Positions 11,611 through 25,922 of a stretch of 64,000 nucleotides of DNA are shown one piece after another (position 1 is the first letter of the stretch; every line of letters begins with the position of its first letter). The notes under the pieces were generated by a model. It searched no databases and was not told where the DNA came from. It saw nothing but the letters and a program-made list of their open reading frames with translations. The stretch covers positions 1,500,501-1,564,500 of the forward strand of contig NC_063986.1 in NCBI RefSeq assembly GCF_932276165.1, given 5' to 3'. The position numbers and the translations under genes are program-made. This DNA is from Plutella xylostella (taxonomy: Eukaryota > Arthropoda > Insecta > Lepidoptera > Plutellidae).

Positions 11611-12416
11611 GACCGTACTAGGCTAGCAGGAATAAATTGTTTTCTTAGTTTGTTTGTGATACTGAATCATTATCAAGCAATAGACACTGATTCAAATTGA
11701 CTGTATAATGAACAGAATTAAGTTTTTTACATGTCTTGTGCTGACACCATCAAGAAAATAACTGTACTAAATTAAGGACCTTGTCTTAATGTAGAGAAGG
11801 CCTTGCATTGTATTGACATGTGGTTGATAACATATTATTATTATTTATTGAATATCGAATCACCCATTCTAAAGATACGCGCTCATTTGTCATCATCAAG
11901 AAAGTTAAAGGAAAGTGTTTAGATCACACCCTGGTGACACACATGGCGGTTCTATGTAATGATTCAGAAATCGATTGAGAGAAAAACCAATTGACAACAA
12001 TCAAGCCAACGATTGCAACATAATCTCTGACAGTATCCACTGTCTCTCATACAAAAGATGCGGACTACAATAACATTATTAAGCTTCTTACACTGACAGA
12101 TGGACAATGCAATACCGATGTGGACAAGTGATTGACAGCTACTTAGCCCCGTGTGGTACCATACAAGTAATATGTGGTACTGAAGTTTTTGTTACATTTA
12201 CACCTCAAAATGGGTACTTGCTTAGGTACATACCGTACTATGTAAGTAGTTACCAAGTTCTGTACTTTTGAGTATAAGTATACTATCGTTTATATGAATG
12301 AAAAGGTAGCCTTAAAATGGCTTGTCACATGTATTCATTTAGAAGACAACGAATAATAAATCATTTGCACAGAATTAGTACATACGGCATACACGTCCTA
12401 TGTATTGTCGCAGAAA

Positions 12417-12628
12417 TCCTAACTTTATATAATATTATAAATGCGAAAGTAACTGTGTCTGTCTGTCTGTCTGTCTGTTACTCTTTCACGCCAAAACTAC
12501 TGAACGGATTTGAATGAAATTTGGTATACATATGGTCTAGACCCGAGAAAGAACATAGGCTACTTTTTATCCCGGAATTCCCACGGGAAAACTTTTTAAG
12601 GCGAAGCGAAGCTCGCGGGAACAGCTAG
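12417..12628 (+). mobile_element. Non-autonomous Helitron, copy 1
   Basis: Starts 5'-TCCTAACT after an A and ends CTAG before a T. A GCGA-TCGC hairpin lies 12 bases before the end, which is the canonical Helitron 3' structure. It contains a TGTC microsatellite and the shared body (CCAAAACTACTGAACGGATT). No duplication. Copies 2 and 3 are at 17350 and 61047. Confidence 0.8.
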
Positions 12629-15600
12629 TAGTATTATACAATGTAATTAAGTTTTAAATGTTATAAAGTTTAAGTAATAATATAAGTATGTAGCTATAAA
12701 GTTTACCTAAATGAACAAAACAGTATTATAAAAACATTCTATGAAATTTATATATTCTTCCAAATCTTTATTCACGCCTCTTTTTCCCACGTGATTCGTT
12801 ACTTTGTAGCCACGGATTGGCGTTATACAGGGTGGTCCACACGATCCCACCTCCATTACAATGTGTGCTTGTCGACTGGTGTCAATCAACAAACAACGCC
12901 TCCGGGGTATGGCCGGGAAGAAAACGAGGTATTTCAAATAAAGTTTACGTGTGGAGTATTTGAATGAATGAGGAAACGAAAAGTGGCGGAATTTAACATG
13001 ATTAGATATAACTGTCTCGTGATGATGATGAAGTTGTAAAACATGTCTTTCTCTATGAATAGACGAATAGGAGATGCCGAAATCTAAAAATAAACTTGAT
13101 AGGTATAATACTAGTAATAATAAATCATCACATCCGTTTAAGAAAAGGCGAATGACTTTGATTAATGTTAACAAAAATAAACTTGGAAACCGAGAATGAA
13201 GACATTCACAAATGTTTCACGAAACACAACATTTTAATGAAAGAAAAAACTTAAACAATAAATATTTCCATTTTGTAGCTTGTAGCTCTCATTCGAGACA
13301 CAGAGATATTAGTCATTCGCGAGTACTCAAAGAAGAATGATAAATGTTGGACAATTAATCTCTAATTGCGTTAGAAGTAGCCGGTGTATACCGGAGGGTT
13401 ACTCTATACTGATGAAAAACGAAGGAACGTGAGATATCGTGCAATTGGTACGTTTAACACAATGAGATAGAGTCGCGGCTCGCGTAGCAGCGCTCTGGAA
13501 TTAGGATTTCGTCATATAGAGTGACCCCCAGTCCGGTCTCAGAAATATGAATTGATTGGAGTTTAATTTAGCTTGAGAGTTATGTGCTTTTGAATTATGG
13601 GATCCCATTCGAATGAGGACATGACGATTTTAATCGAATAGTCAGATTGAGAGTGTGGGTTTTGTCAGATTGACAATTTATATAATTTCTCAATTGATTT
13701 TTTATGCTAACTAAATGATTTAAATAAAATATATCTGACTACATCATATAATTTGTTTAAAACAAGGTCCAGTCATGTTTTTAACTGCTTAGTATGTTCC
13801 GGAAAGTCAGACACAATTGAAAGGATCCGCGTTTCAGCCACGAAAACATCTTGAACAGAAAAAGGCAATGTACAAAAATAAAACCTCCATAAACAAAATA
13901 AAAACGGTGTTCATACGAAGAAAACGCGTTTACCTGAGCACACAAGCACCGAAACAGCGTCCAAACTACATGTTCCACGTTCCTCGTCATACCAATCGAC
14001 TAAAAGGTTGTTAAGGAGCGGAGTGCCCGGAGCCGACAATTTGTGTAATGTAAAGACAGATTCCGGCAAAATAATATAGTGTAAACATAATGAACGGGCA
14101 CAGAAACGTTTTGGAGCTCAGCGTTTAAACAGAAATTGGATGATTGGCTCACCGAACACGCGCTGCCGCCACAGAGTAAAGATCCATAGATAGAACCACA
14201 TTTTGAACATGCTATAATCAAAAAAGCTTACACTATACAGTACTCTTTCGATAACCATCTACCGTCTACGTTTCTTGGACCAATTTTCACTTTCGTACGC
14301 TTTAATTTCGACTAAATATGAGCATAGACTGTTAATTTTTTACGACCAACCATGGCCGGGCATCAACGGATGGCTGCCCAAGTAATCCAGTTCTGTAAAA
14401 CACATATAATGAAACGCTCAATCTTAATAATGTTGAATTTAATTACGGGGCAATAAGAAACTTGATGCGCAAAACGGAGATGGCAATTATGATGGTGAGA
14501 TTTGCGTTTGTCGATGGCCGGCCGTGGCCAATCCGTGATGCAGGTGAATGATTTGATGAATCGCGAAGTGGCTTTCCTGGAACGACGGAGGTGCATTGCG
14601 TTCCCACGCGCGCGAAGAATTCGCAGCACGAGACAGCATCACACACGCACAATGAGATAAAACGAGACAGCGCCACTTTCGGGAGTTTGGACGGTGGCCT
14701 GTAATTTACATTTTTGTATCCGAAAGTCTTTCGCCGTGTTCGACCGTTTTGTTCCGATAACAGTTTTCGTTTATCTTTTTGGTTGGACATCTGTATTTTG
14801 TGCGTTTATTGCAGTATTGATACTTTTTGGGTGATTTAAACGCAAGTAGGAATGTTCAAATCTGTTTGCGAAGAAATACCTAAGTAATTTTGGCAGAGGA
14901 GAATTTTAGCTGATACCCTATATTATTTATTCAAGAATAAAACTAGAGACCATTTGCCTAAAAGTGACGGAATATGCCCTAGTGGTGTGCAGAACAATGG
15001 ATAAAGAACGCAGTAAATACCAAGAAGATCCAATATTATAAACAAGCACATAACAATCCTGTTCAAGATGATGCATACCATCCAACATCCGACAAGCAAC
15101 AAAAGGGTCTGACTAGATAATAGTTAAATTACAAACCATTCGAACACCGACCCATCTCATTTCACGGAAGTAGGTCAAACCATACACTGCGGCATAATAA
15201 TAAGGGATCTTTAAAGAATTTTAAATGTTTCAAACGGTGGGAACGGAATATCTTCCTGGATCTATCTCAAGTTAATTATGGGGAAAGATGAACGCTCCTA
15301 ATTAGGTAGGTATGTATAACAAAATTTATTTGGAATATAAGTGAAGGCGTTGAAAGTCACTCATGAAAGGTTTATAATAAGAAAGTAAATTGAGAAGGTT
15401 GAAAAATACTTTGTACAAATTATAATGCTAATGTAATTTAAAGATACAAGACAAATTAAATAGGTATACAACTTTTAAAGCGAAGCTACTTAAACTTAAA
15501 ATAAAATATTAAGTAACTTTAGCTGAAAACTAAACATAGACCTATGTAGTTGCCAGATCGTACAAATAACTAACAAATATTATTAACAACAGAAGCTTTT

Positions 15601-17317
15601 CCAACAAAGCTACTACAGTAGCAACTACATAAGACGTTTTAAAAGCAGCCATCAGTTTGACCTACGTAGGAGCATGTTCACATTTGAAAACATTATGATC
15701 TAAATTAAATCATAATAATAATATTATCTCTTCTTTTTTCCATGCGTCTGAAAAATACATTGACGTATAATGTGATAAATTCTGAACATGTGGGATGTGA
15801 CTAATGAGGAATCAGTTTTTTCTTCAACGCCTTTCAAAAGTAAGGCTTCGTAGGTAGAAATTGTTAAATTGTAGTGCGTGACGCTCCACAACGAAGTGCC
15901 ATTATTAGCTGCGTCGCGCGCCGCACGCACCGATCATTAGTGTTGGGAGAAAAACTAACTGTTTCATTTCAATGAAAAAAATGGTACCGACAAGAGGTGA
16001 TTTGGTCTCAGCTTTTTCATCACCGTCACTGCCGTTGCCATCTCTGTGGGTGTGACAGATAAGACGTATATGCTTTTTTCACGTCTCGTTAAAAGTGCAT
16101 TTGAGATATACATTTATATAGTCTCAACTTGAGATTCCACTTATTTTAGTTGCACCTCGTTATGAGATAAGTGTTTGTGTATAATCAAAATCACTTAAGC
16201 AGATGAGCCGAGTCGAAAATTTCTGCGTTTTTTGCTCTTTCGCGTACTCACAAGAAATCACCGCTCGTTAGTTGAATTGCAAGTAACAGGTGAGCTGTTA
16301 TTTGAAGCAGTTCAGCGCAAAGCTAGTTAGTAATGAAAAAAACAGTCATTGAAGACTTGCCACGCGTGCGCCCCATTACTCTAATGACGTTCTTAGTGTA
16401 TAGGAAATCTGCAGTAATAGTCCCCAGTGTCATCTGTGATATAGAAAACTTCTATAACTCTCACCGCTTTTTTCAGAGCAGTTTTCTCTATAATATTTGC
16501 ACTAATGTTGAGGAATGCCGGTTCACTTACATTCAGCACTGCTTGTTTTGCTGTATCACTGAAATTGGTACGGTTCTCGTGTGATTTTCTAGTATCATCA
16601 TTATAAACTTTAACTGAAACGTTACTTCAACTAAAAATTTATATTTCAATTTCCCTGGCTTTGCGACCTAGATATTTTATTTTAGTAAAGAACAAAAACT
16701 ATTTTACTCTTTTTACCATAACAATGTTTAAATTCCTCAGGTCTTCAAGGTCAAGTTCAACCCATCTAGCGCGAGCAGCATTTGTATTCAGCAGAGCTGC
16801 ATATTATTCAAATGGAGTTCTTGTTTGTTTACTTAGACGATGTAGTGCTTGCTTGATGAATAATATCGTCCACTTAGTAACGTAATTGGAGATGTTACTC
16901 GTATCTACGAAGCCGGCAATTTGAGGGAAAATACGAATACTGATGCATAAGATGTTGTTGGGAACGTGTAATTTTATTTATTATCCCGCAGCTTGTTACT
17001 GCGTTTCCTGATTGGCTGGTATCTTGAAATAATTTATTGTCAGCTGTGAGTTACATCTTACAAACAATAGAGAGTATAATGGAACTTAACGAGGACTGCC
17101 CTTTTTGAGTTACAATTTATTTTTAGGAAACATATATTGCTCTACTCGTAAGTTGGCTGATAATGATTAAAAGTTATTAAAACTAAACTATGGAAATAAG
17201 CCACCACCAAGGAACATAAGTACTTTGGTACCACCGAATAATTTGATATGTTGACATTAAACTACAGGATAACTATCATTAACTTCTTACAAGAATATAG
17301 GTATTTATTTATTTATT
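12629..17317. other. ZP intron, no gene seen
   Basis: One MITE at 13396. 12833 carries CAGGGTGGTCCAC after TA, a mariner-like end without a partner I could place. 14480-14720 is GC-richer but has no exon with good borders. Confidence 0.45.
13396..13528. mobile_element. GGGGTTACTC MITE
   Basis: Ends GGGTTACTCTATACTGATG and CGTCATATAGAGTGACCC; GATAGAGTCGCGGCTCG inside. No coding content. Confidence 0.75.
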
Positions 17318-17500
17318 TATTTGATACTTTATTGCACAAATATGAAATACTAGCTGTTCCCGCGCGCTTCGCTTCGCCTTAAAAAGTTTTCCCGTGGGAA
17401 TTCCGGGATAAAAAGTAGCCTATGTTCTTTCCCAGGGTCTAGACCATATGTATACCAAATTTCATTCAAATCCGTTCAGTAGTTTTGGCGTGAAAGCGTA

Positions 17501-17535
<35 letters not shown>

Positions 17536-17605
17536 CAGTTACTTTCGCATTTATAATATAAGTTAGGGTAAGTGTACAAAAGGTGGACTTAATGCTAAAT
17601 ATACG
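17318..17605 (-). mobile_element. LINE 3' tail split by Helitron copy 2
   Basis: Minus-strand tail (AAGTCCACCTTTTGTACACTT, interruption, then TTTGTGCAATAAAGTATC). The family also occurs at 5590-5675 (minus) and 55400-55495 (plus). The GTGCAATAAA ending is a LINE polyadenylation signal; no coding part is left. Confidence 0.65.
17350..17568 (-). mobile_element. Non-autonomous Helitron, copy 2, inside a LINE tail
   Basis: Minus-strand copy with ends CCCTAACT (first base changed from T) and CTAG, and a longer GACA run. Removing it restores ATAAGTGTAC exactly as in the paralogous LINE tail at 5620-5640. So it went between A and T with no duplication. Confidence 0.82.
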
Positions 17606-20600
17606 AATATAAGAAAGAATATACGTTACTTACTATGGTTTTCCTGGTATAGGTATTGAAATTTGTATGCAAAATTATTCTATTAGTATCAAACTTATAA
17701 TAATTCACTAGTATACTGTGTGGCTGGCCATTTATCTGTGTAGGTATCAGGTGAAAAGGTGAATCGAAGACAAATGAACCCACTTCCGGGAAGGTATTAG
17801 GTATATGATTCGTCCTTTTCAATAATTTTATATTATTATACGAATAGGTAGGCATAGCTACGGATTACTTTAAGTACCTATTAACAGTAACATGAACATA
17901 ACTAGTAGGTAATATTTTTTATAAGTTTAAGTATTTTATTTTGCAATAGCCATTGTAGCATTACCATACACACCTCTACACTCTACATTTTTGTGAATGT
18001 TATCCTAATTGAAGATTCACACACTTTCACTGTCATTTGCGTAGTATTACTCATGTGAAAGAATTCCGGCCCACAGATAACTTGACTTTCTTTTAACAAC
18101 GACGCTTTTGACTCATCGATGTATTCGACTCATTTGATTTGATCGCATATTATGTGAAATACTCGTATAGGTGTGATTCATGCTACTTTTACATCGTGAA
18201 TTGTTTAGAAAAATAATAAATATTTAAAACCAAATGTAGGTATTGTATGTGTCTTATTTTCATGAATAAATTGAGATAAGTCGTAGGAATCTTCTATTTC
18301 AAATTTTATTCTTCCTTATACTTGATATACCTATGCCCTTATTTATCTACATTTTGCTTTTATTGTACATAATATAGAGAAGGTATAATAAAATTTAATT
18401 AATCAAACTTTTTAAAAAAATATTAAAATTAACGTTAAAAGACAGAACCCAAAAACGTGACCCATTCAACTGACTCTACAATTTACAAAGTCTCAGTACT
18501 CCCACATCCTCAACGTGTATTCTATTCCTCACAACGTAAGTTGAACGCAGTGGTCACTGTTTGACGCGAGCCACTGGCCACTCACATACTTCAAGTTTTT
18601 TGGCAGACGCGCCTCAAGCCACTCGCTACTACAGGCGGCGGCTGCGGCGGTCAAGTTCATTGCCTCCATTCATATACGGTGTTACTCCTTGTACTATGCC
18701 CGATATGTTGCGGTTGTGTTTTGTTTCCGAACGGTAGGATGGGAAATTGTTGTCACTTGTTTTTTAGATAGAAATTTAACTGTCATTTGTTACATAATAT
18801 TATGTGACATCACATAAAATTACGTTTAGTATGTACATAAAATAGCGTAATATACGTGTTTGACATTTGTTTCCTATAAAATTTTACAGTTTTGACCTGG
18901 TAATTTTGCTTTAACCAGCCGTTTACGTCGAGGTAAACACCAACATTTTCTACTTACAAAGTGGTAACAGATTAAACGTGTGCAGAAGTCTATTTTGTAA
19001 AAGCGCACGGACAAGTAATAATTATCGGGTCCCGCTTGAGAACATAATTACTATTGGCTCCACTGTCGACAAGCAACTGTCAAATATAGCTGTCACATTC
19101 TCACCACTAGTGCTCTAATTGGAAGCCGGTGCCGCGAATTCGTTGCATTCAATTAAAAGACAAATGTAATTATTATTTCTTTGACAAGTCACTTTTTTCG
19201 CCGTCTGGATATTATGGATTGTGAATGGTTGTTGACCTTTCGGATAGACATGCTTGCATTTACATAATTATTAATTTAATCATCAAAATTTGGAATAACC
19301 GTTTCTTTGAGAGTGCTACAGAAGCTTTGCATCCTCTCAGAATATAATAGAATAACTCTTGGTTACTTTGACAGTTGTAGGAATATGTTATATCATACCA
19401 AACTATAGTTTTAATTCCATTCCATCAAGTGCTAGATTGCGTCATAATAAATATTGCAAAAACAGAACCCGAAATTAAAACGAAGACCGAAATTATAGGC
19501 TTTATAGAGACCGTGAAATTTAAGCAGAAGTTACTTTTATTTTACTAATGTTATCAACGGATGAGGCGATATGTGTGTGTGTGTGATTCCCAACTGATAA
19601 AATATTACTCATTTCAAGCAGACACAGTTGTAACGCGTATTTTTGTCACTTTAATGCCATATCTCATTCCAGTATCTGCTTCCTTCCTTTTCCTCCTGCA
19701 TGTTTACAAGTGTACTCGTAAACCGGAGCTTAATCGTAAAGTTTTACTTCAGCGCATAAAATCCGGCCAAAGTGACCATTTCACGCTGTATGTTTTATTC
19801 CGTGCTTGTCATTGTTAAACACCTTAACATGCTCTGTGTGGTCCATTTAAATTGATTGTAAAATTATTTATAGCTCACGTACTGCTGTTTTGTCCGTAAG
19901 CATAAAACTCGTAACTTCATAGAACTCTACGCGTAAAAAGCAAACGCGTCGCAAATCTACAGCTACCCGCGTAATAAAGTCCCGTATGTCACACGGCAGC
20001 TAGAAACAAGATCACGGATACCCGATGAGTTAAAACGATATCACTTTCGATGGTGTATGGGCGCCGACGATAGCCGACAATAGCTGAAGTGAGCCGACCG
20101 TTAGCATTCCGCGCCACGCCGTCATCGCGACATCTGCATATTCATCAAATGCGGAATCCTCAGATAGGCGAATTTCCGACGAACCGACCGTTACACTTCA
20201 CAGATGCTCCTCACGTAATCACGCGACTTGTTGCGTAAACCAACAACCGCTGACGCTGAGCCCTCACACCCCCACGCGAATATGACTCCTCCTGGACAGG
20301 ATACAGAGGATATGCTACTCTGCAGCGGCCACGCAATGCTGCATCTTTCGGCATTCCAATTTTGACTGTAATACAAACTCTTTAAGGCCACATCCAGTGT
20401 GAACGGACTCTGGAAGCGTCGATGCTTTTATTGTTCCCGGCATCGCGCCACTTATGTTTTATTCATGGGAAGATGCACCGCAAATTAGAAGGGAGCCTGT
20501 AAGATGCAATTCGGATTCTTCACGGATTGTCTGTAAACCTTAACCTTCGATACGAGGAAACGATTGAAAATGCACGACGCATGCGCCCTTCAATGCCCAA

Positions 20601-21737
20601 TAACGTATCGTGCTCTTTCATTTACCGTCACGAGGGAATTTTCAATCCTGCGGCGTTTATAAAAGCTATTAGCGTAGATGCAATCGCCGCCATTGTTGAC
20701 GCTCATTTCCCAGAGCTGTTTGTTAAGCAGCCGCAGAACACCCACTGTTCATTCATAGACAAACCGCAGCCGCCTGCAATTACCACACATTACTGCGATG
20801 CCCACTGACCTCGTTTCCATCGAAGTGGCGCAAAGGAAGCCATGCATTGCGATTCTTTCACCTCTTAAAGAAGGGCTATTAGAAGTAATTAGCCAATCGT
20901 AATTGACCTGACGCCGCGGCACGGACAATGCACCAATGGGATGTCGAAGTATGTTCACACGGCTTTCTAGATACTTACCGGCAGGACTAGAATACATATC
21001 AGCATGATCACTTAGCTCTTAATCAGAAGGGACAGAAACTACTTTGGCTTGCAAATAAGGCATAAATTACTGGCAGGAATGGGACTCTCGGACGGTATTT
21101 TACAGACGTGATCAGACTTAGGGCTGAAGGAATAGCACAAAGTAGTCACTGCCAAGTCACCTATGAGACGATTTGGATGAAAGTTTTGGAGTGTCCGTGT
21201 TGTAGAAATGAAAACGTCAATGATGTAACGGTGTCATATTTTAAATCATCGTCATCTGAACCGGTCTTCGGAATATTCTGAGTTTTAAAGGTTATTGATA
21301 ATTCAACAGTAAAGTTAAATAGGGAATACAGAATTATGCCCTTTATATCTTGGAATAAGTTGTATGTATTTACTATGTAATTCCCACGGGAACACCTCAC
21401 GAGCGTAAAATCTAGTATGCTAATACAGTCATAGACAAAGACCAAGCCGTTAAAGCAATGGCATTAGCCATAATTTACACCTCATGCGTTTTCATTTGTG
21501 GCAACCCTAACAACGACATAGAGTAGGTAGAATTAAGGCGCCCTCTACACTAGGTACTTGTAATTCTGCCCGCCTAATGCCCCGTCCACAGTTCAATAGA
21601 TCACAGGAACAGTTGTATGTAATGTGTCGTATTATCATAATAATACCGACTCGTGATGCTCGAAGCTAAAAAGCAATTTTGTGGATGGTCACATATCCTG
21701 GATGGTCCATGACTTTAACGTTAACTGATAGATAACT
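17606..21737. other. ZP intron, no gene seen
   Basis: AT-rich with two GC-richer islands (18540-18720, with GGCGGCGGCTGCGGCGG, and 20000-20420). No coding exon with supported borders. Confidence 0.45.
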
Positions 21738-22120
21738 GCCTCTGTGGTCTAGTGGTAGAAGCTTCGCTTCATGACCCAGAGGTCCCGGGTTCGATTCCCG
21801 GGTGGGACCATCAATTTGTGTTTCTAAATTGTGGTTCTGAGTTTGGTTAGGACATAGAAGGCTGATCACCTGATGTCCGAAACAGTGAAACGATCCATGC
21901 TGTCGGATGGGCATGTAAAGCAGTCGGTCCTGCGCCTAGCTCTCTCCAGTCGTGTCGGTCAATCCGTCCCATTGGGCTCTGAGAGTGATGGAACAGAGAG
22001 TGCTCCTGTGTACTGCGCACACACTTGGGCACTATAATCTACTCCTGCGTAGATGGCTGATCTCAGTTGAGATTGGCCGCCGTGGTCGAAATTCGGCTAG
22101 GAGGACATTAACTGCTAGCA
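21738..22120 (+). mobile_element. tRNA-derived SINE of a second family
   Basis: The head at 21738-21810 has an A box (TGGTCTAGTGG) and a perfect B box (GGTTCGATTCC) with a strong T stem (CCCGGG...CCCGGG). The 5' and 3' acceptor arms do not pair, so it is not a working tRNA. The body continues to about 22120 (GGCCGCCGTGGTCGAAATTC). Confidence 0.75.
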
Positions 22121-24776
22121 TTAAGTTCACCATTGTACTAAGGTATATATTTTATGTATGTAAAAGAATTTTATTGTTAATAATAATAATATACGTATGC
22201 TGTACCTACATAATAAATAATGATATTACATAATAAACGTTTTAGTCGTTTTATTATTATTACAACTAGCGAATGCTTTTAGCGTGATGATAAAATCTAA
22301 ATAATTGACAATATTTCGAGTAAGAAAGTTTGTGTTAAAACCTAATGGCTTAAAAATGTCCGCTAAGAAAGCTGACATCCTGTTAGCTCGCGGAAGCACT
22401 AACACGTCTAGACAACTGTTTAATATTTGCTAATTAATCACTAATACTGTATGCATTTCAATACAAATATTTAAATACTACAGAGAGTAAGAAAACCTAC
22501 ATAACTACCGTCCATGTAGTGTTTTCTTAGATCGGTACTCTTCGGTCCTACCTACTCTTGAAATAGTTTTGATGAATGTCCTTAATATTTACTTATAGCT
22601 TTTACTAGAACTTACTTATTTACTAAAGTAGTGAAAAGTGAAAACAACTAACTATACGAATAATATGAAATGGCCTTTCATAACCTATGTACAGGACAAA
22701 AACATTATATAGATTACACCACATGTGTAATAATACACAATATGAAATAGTAAGCAGTAAGTATACCTACAATATGAAATAGTAAGCCACTAACTGAAGT
22801 AACACAGCAACCTTTAGAGGCGTTAAATAGTCCTTAAGCAGCCTAAAGCTTTAAAGGAACACCTCATTAGGCAGTGAGCGAGCATCTGTAAGCGAACGGT
22901 TCCTGTGCACATAAAACTACAGATCTCATTGAAATGTATTGCAAAGTAATTAAACAGACACACCGTTACGTACCGTCCGCAACGCCAGGGAACGTGCTCT
23001 ATGGTTGCTAACCCGTGAAGGAAAAAAGGGGAGTTGTAAGTTACAACGCAAGTATAAAATATCACCGTGGCTCCGAATAGGACGAACTTTTTATTAAAAA
23101 AAATATTCTTTAAGTTTTTCATTAACGTTACAACAATATTATTATATTTTATCAAATAGGTATACATAATATAAGGAATTGAGTATCAATTTAATTTTTT
23201 TATAGGTAGGTTCTACTACTACTACTACTTCTTAGTTTTGAAAATACTTTTACAACATTAATCTTTATCATCAATAGGTATTAAACCTAGATGAGTTTAA
23301 CGGATAACATACAAAGAATTCATCTGTTAAAATAATATTTTGTTCATTTCGCAGTAAGTTTTTCTAATTATCTTTGAAGATAATTACACACTTATCCTCC
23401 CATTACTTTCAATTAAATATTTAACAAGCACTTTTTAACGATATCATTTAATAAATAGCAGTGCATCGTTTATCGTAAACCTTTCCACGACTTTAATAAC
23501 TGAAGAGGCTTTTAATAACGAGAAAGATAAACAGATGAATCTAAATACCTTCATCGTAATATCATTAGCTCAGTTATCATCCAATTAAAACGTTGATAAC
23601 TTTCTTTAATCACCCTTTCATCGTCTTTTCATTCGTGTCTCGTAGAAATATAGAAAATTATATTCGAAAATAAATTTGAAAATAGAGCGCAAAATTTTCC
23701 AGGCGTTGTATTTTCAAATAAATATTTTTTCTTCTTTTTCCCGCATTCTTTCCGGCCAGCGCAGCGGTGCCAACGGTACCGCCTAGACTTCGGTTTTACT
23801 TACGGTCTGTACGTTTCTGTTTTTATTCTCTCGATCCAGTTCGAGCGTGCGATATGCCGGCTATGTGTGCAGCCGGACGCGGCTCAAATGGAGCGGAGCA
23901 TCGGACAACCGGCTAAATGTAGGAGCTGGCGGCGGCAGCGGGCGACTGCGCCGCGGAAGGCACACGCAAACCGGTTGGGTTACATTGTTCGGCCTCACCA
24001 AGGACGGCGTTTAGTTTCTGCTTACCTAACACACTTACACTGTTCTAGGACAGTTTTCTTTGTAAGCGGAGGTCGATGGCGGTCAAGAACGGGCACGGCA
24101 GAAAAACTTTATTTCTATTTTATTTTTCAATTTCAGTAACCGTTCCAACTTGCCTTGTATAGGAACGGAACAGTATACAAACCGTTGCGATCCGGTTCCT
24201 TCAAAATCCAGCACTTTTCTCCTTCCTACTTCCTCTTTTTTATTTCTTTCTTCATACTTAGGTTGACTGACATTCAGTTCAAGCCCCATCACTAAGTACT
24301 AGCTAGCAATCCACTAACATTTAACCATATGGCTGTTAATAATGAAATCTCAAGAGTGCAATTAATAGATAATTCTTCGGCCGATAAAACCCAACAAGCA
24401 ATTTCAACGTCGTAAAGTACATAGTGCCATTTCAGATGTTTAATGATTTCCGACGATGACTCGGCAATAATCAGTCACTTATTGATGGTGCGAGAAACGA
24501 ATTCGACTTATCTAGATTTTACCCAACAGATGAGACAAAAATAAGATGAAGAGATATCGAATTTATGAGTTAAAAAAAGGTAATCATACAAAGATATGTG
24601 ACTCGCAAGCAAATCACCGCTTTTCGCTGTACCTACATTTTGTACTCATTGTAATAGGTTGCGAGCCGTATCGCCGTTTTCAACGAGTACAATGCACTTA
24701 GGGTACTTAGAATCTAGATGTGCAGGTTTAGGGTGATGGCTTATGTAGCGTTAATTATTGGAAGGTAGGTACTTAC
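22121..24776. other. ZP intron, no gene seen
   Basis: Mostly AT-rich. 23750-24080 is GC-rich and includes AGCTGGCGGCGGCAGCGGGC; the frame at 23867 there is Arg/Ala-rich and not recognisable. Confidence 0.45.
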
Positions 24777-24845
24777 ATTTAATAAAGCTAAAAGCAACCA
24801 TATAAATGACGTCCGCGTCATATGTGATGTGATGTCTGACGCCAT
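24777..24845 (-). CDS. ZP-domain protein, signal-peptide exon with start codon
   Basis: The minus-strand exon begins at 24852 after the acceptor ctcttttcag, has seven 5' untranslated bases and then ATG at 24845. It encodes 23 residues ending TRTSFIWLLLALLN and stops at a GTAAGT donor in phase 0. An internal Met at residue 9 is an alternative start that would still leave a complete signal peptide (short basic N-region, then a Leu-rich core). Linkage to the ZP exons is an inference from strand, phase and the cleavage site made at the junction. An RNA read spanning 24777 to 11342 would settle it. Confidence 0.72.
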
Positions 24846-25354
24846 TTTACACCTGAAAAGAGAAAATTCAAGATTAATTTCATGAACGACTTCGTTACCT
24901 CCTACGGACAGAAGATATTGGATTTTGTTTGTTTATGTATTCTTGTAGAAATAAAAAATAGAAGGTGGTATACAATGTGTTGTTTTTCGAACCCGACAAA
25001 CTTTAAGCGTGTATTCTACGAGTGATTTCATCGAGAAAACACCCCTATATGTGGGGTCAAATCTCAATATTCTAGAAATAGCGGCCATTTTAAAGTTTTA
25101 GATACTTAGTTTTCATTAAAAATCATATCTCGAGATTTAAACGCCTTACGGACATGAAATAAAATGATTTTATCCGAAAAAAGTTATCTCTATCCAATAA
25201 AAATATGCACAACTACTAAAAAGTTATATAAAATAATTTACACGCACCTAATCTAGTTTTTTTCACAAAAAAAACAGCAAAAATTTACATTTACTTGAAT
25301 AACTTTGAAAATAGCCCGCTTTTGATGGTCTTTTTATGTATTTATTATTTTATT

Positions 25355-25425
25355 TATTTCCCACCACGCTGGTCCACTGCGGGTTGGTGGTTCACATATC
25401 TAGATGTGCTAAATGAGGAAGATGC
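25355..25425 (-). mobile_element. RTE-like LINE fragment, short
   Basis: CCACCACGCTGGTCCACTGC and GGGTTGGTGGTTCACATATC match the right half of the same family. Confidence 0.5.
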
Positions 25426-25922
25426 TTACTTTGTAATAAATTTCTAGGGCGGGCGGAACATATCTATCAGTGGGTTCCCTTATTACCGATACAGATCCGA
25501 CTATCGATTATTATTATCATCGGTAGTTACATTAAGGAAGCTTTGACACTCTACGTCCTTCCTGTATGTACAATGTAGGTACTTGTAGGTATATTTATAT
25601 AGATAAATTATACCAGCACCCGGGTTGTGCTGTTTATTTTGATTTTCTGAATATTTATGATTGTACATAGAATTCGGATACGTTTCCGAACAAAATCATA
25701 AATCCCATTATTCATTGACGCATTTTTGAGTCAATCTTTCAAGTTTATTTATTTTTAAATCTTTCAAAAATACTTATATCTATACATACTCGTATTATGA
25801 GAATCAGGGCTCAGGGTTACTTCTGCTCACGTCTCTCAACTCACTCTGTAGGTGCATTAAAACAGGACTTTAAATCAGATAAATAATTCATGAAAACATG
25901 ACATCACCACTAGAGCGATCTG

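Noticed and set aside
12707..13174. 155-codon minus frame
   Set aside because: No recognisable domain; it crosses a mariner-like end at 12833 and has biased, low-complexity composition.
20527..20808. 93-codon plus frame
   Set aside because: No signal, domain or supported splice borders; opposite-strand frame of similar length overlaps.
21738..21810. A tRNA gene
   Set aside because: A and B boxes and the T stem are good, but the acceptor arms do not pair and a SINE body follows.
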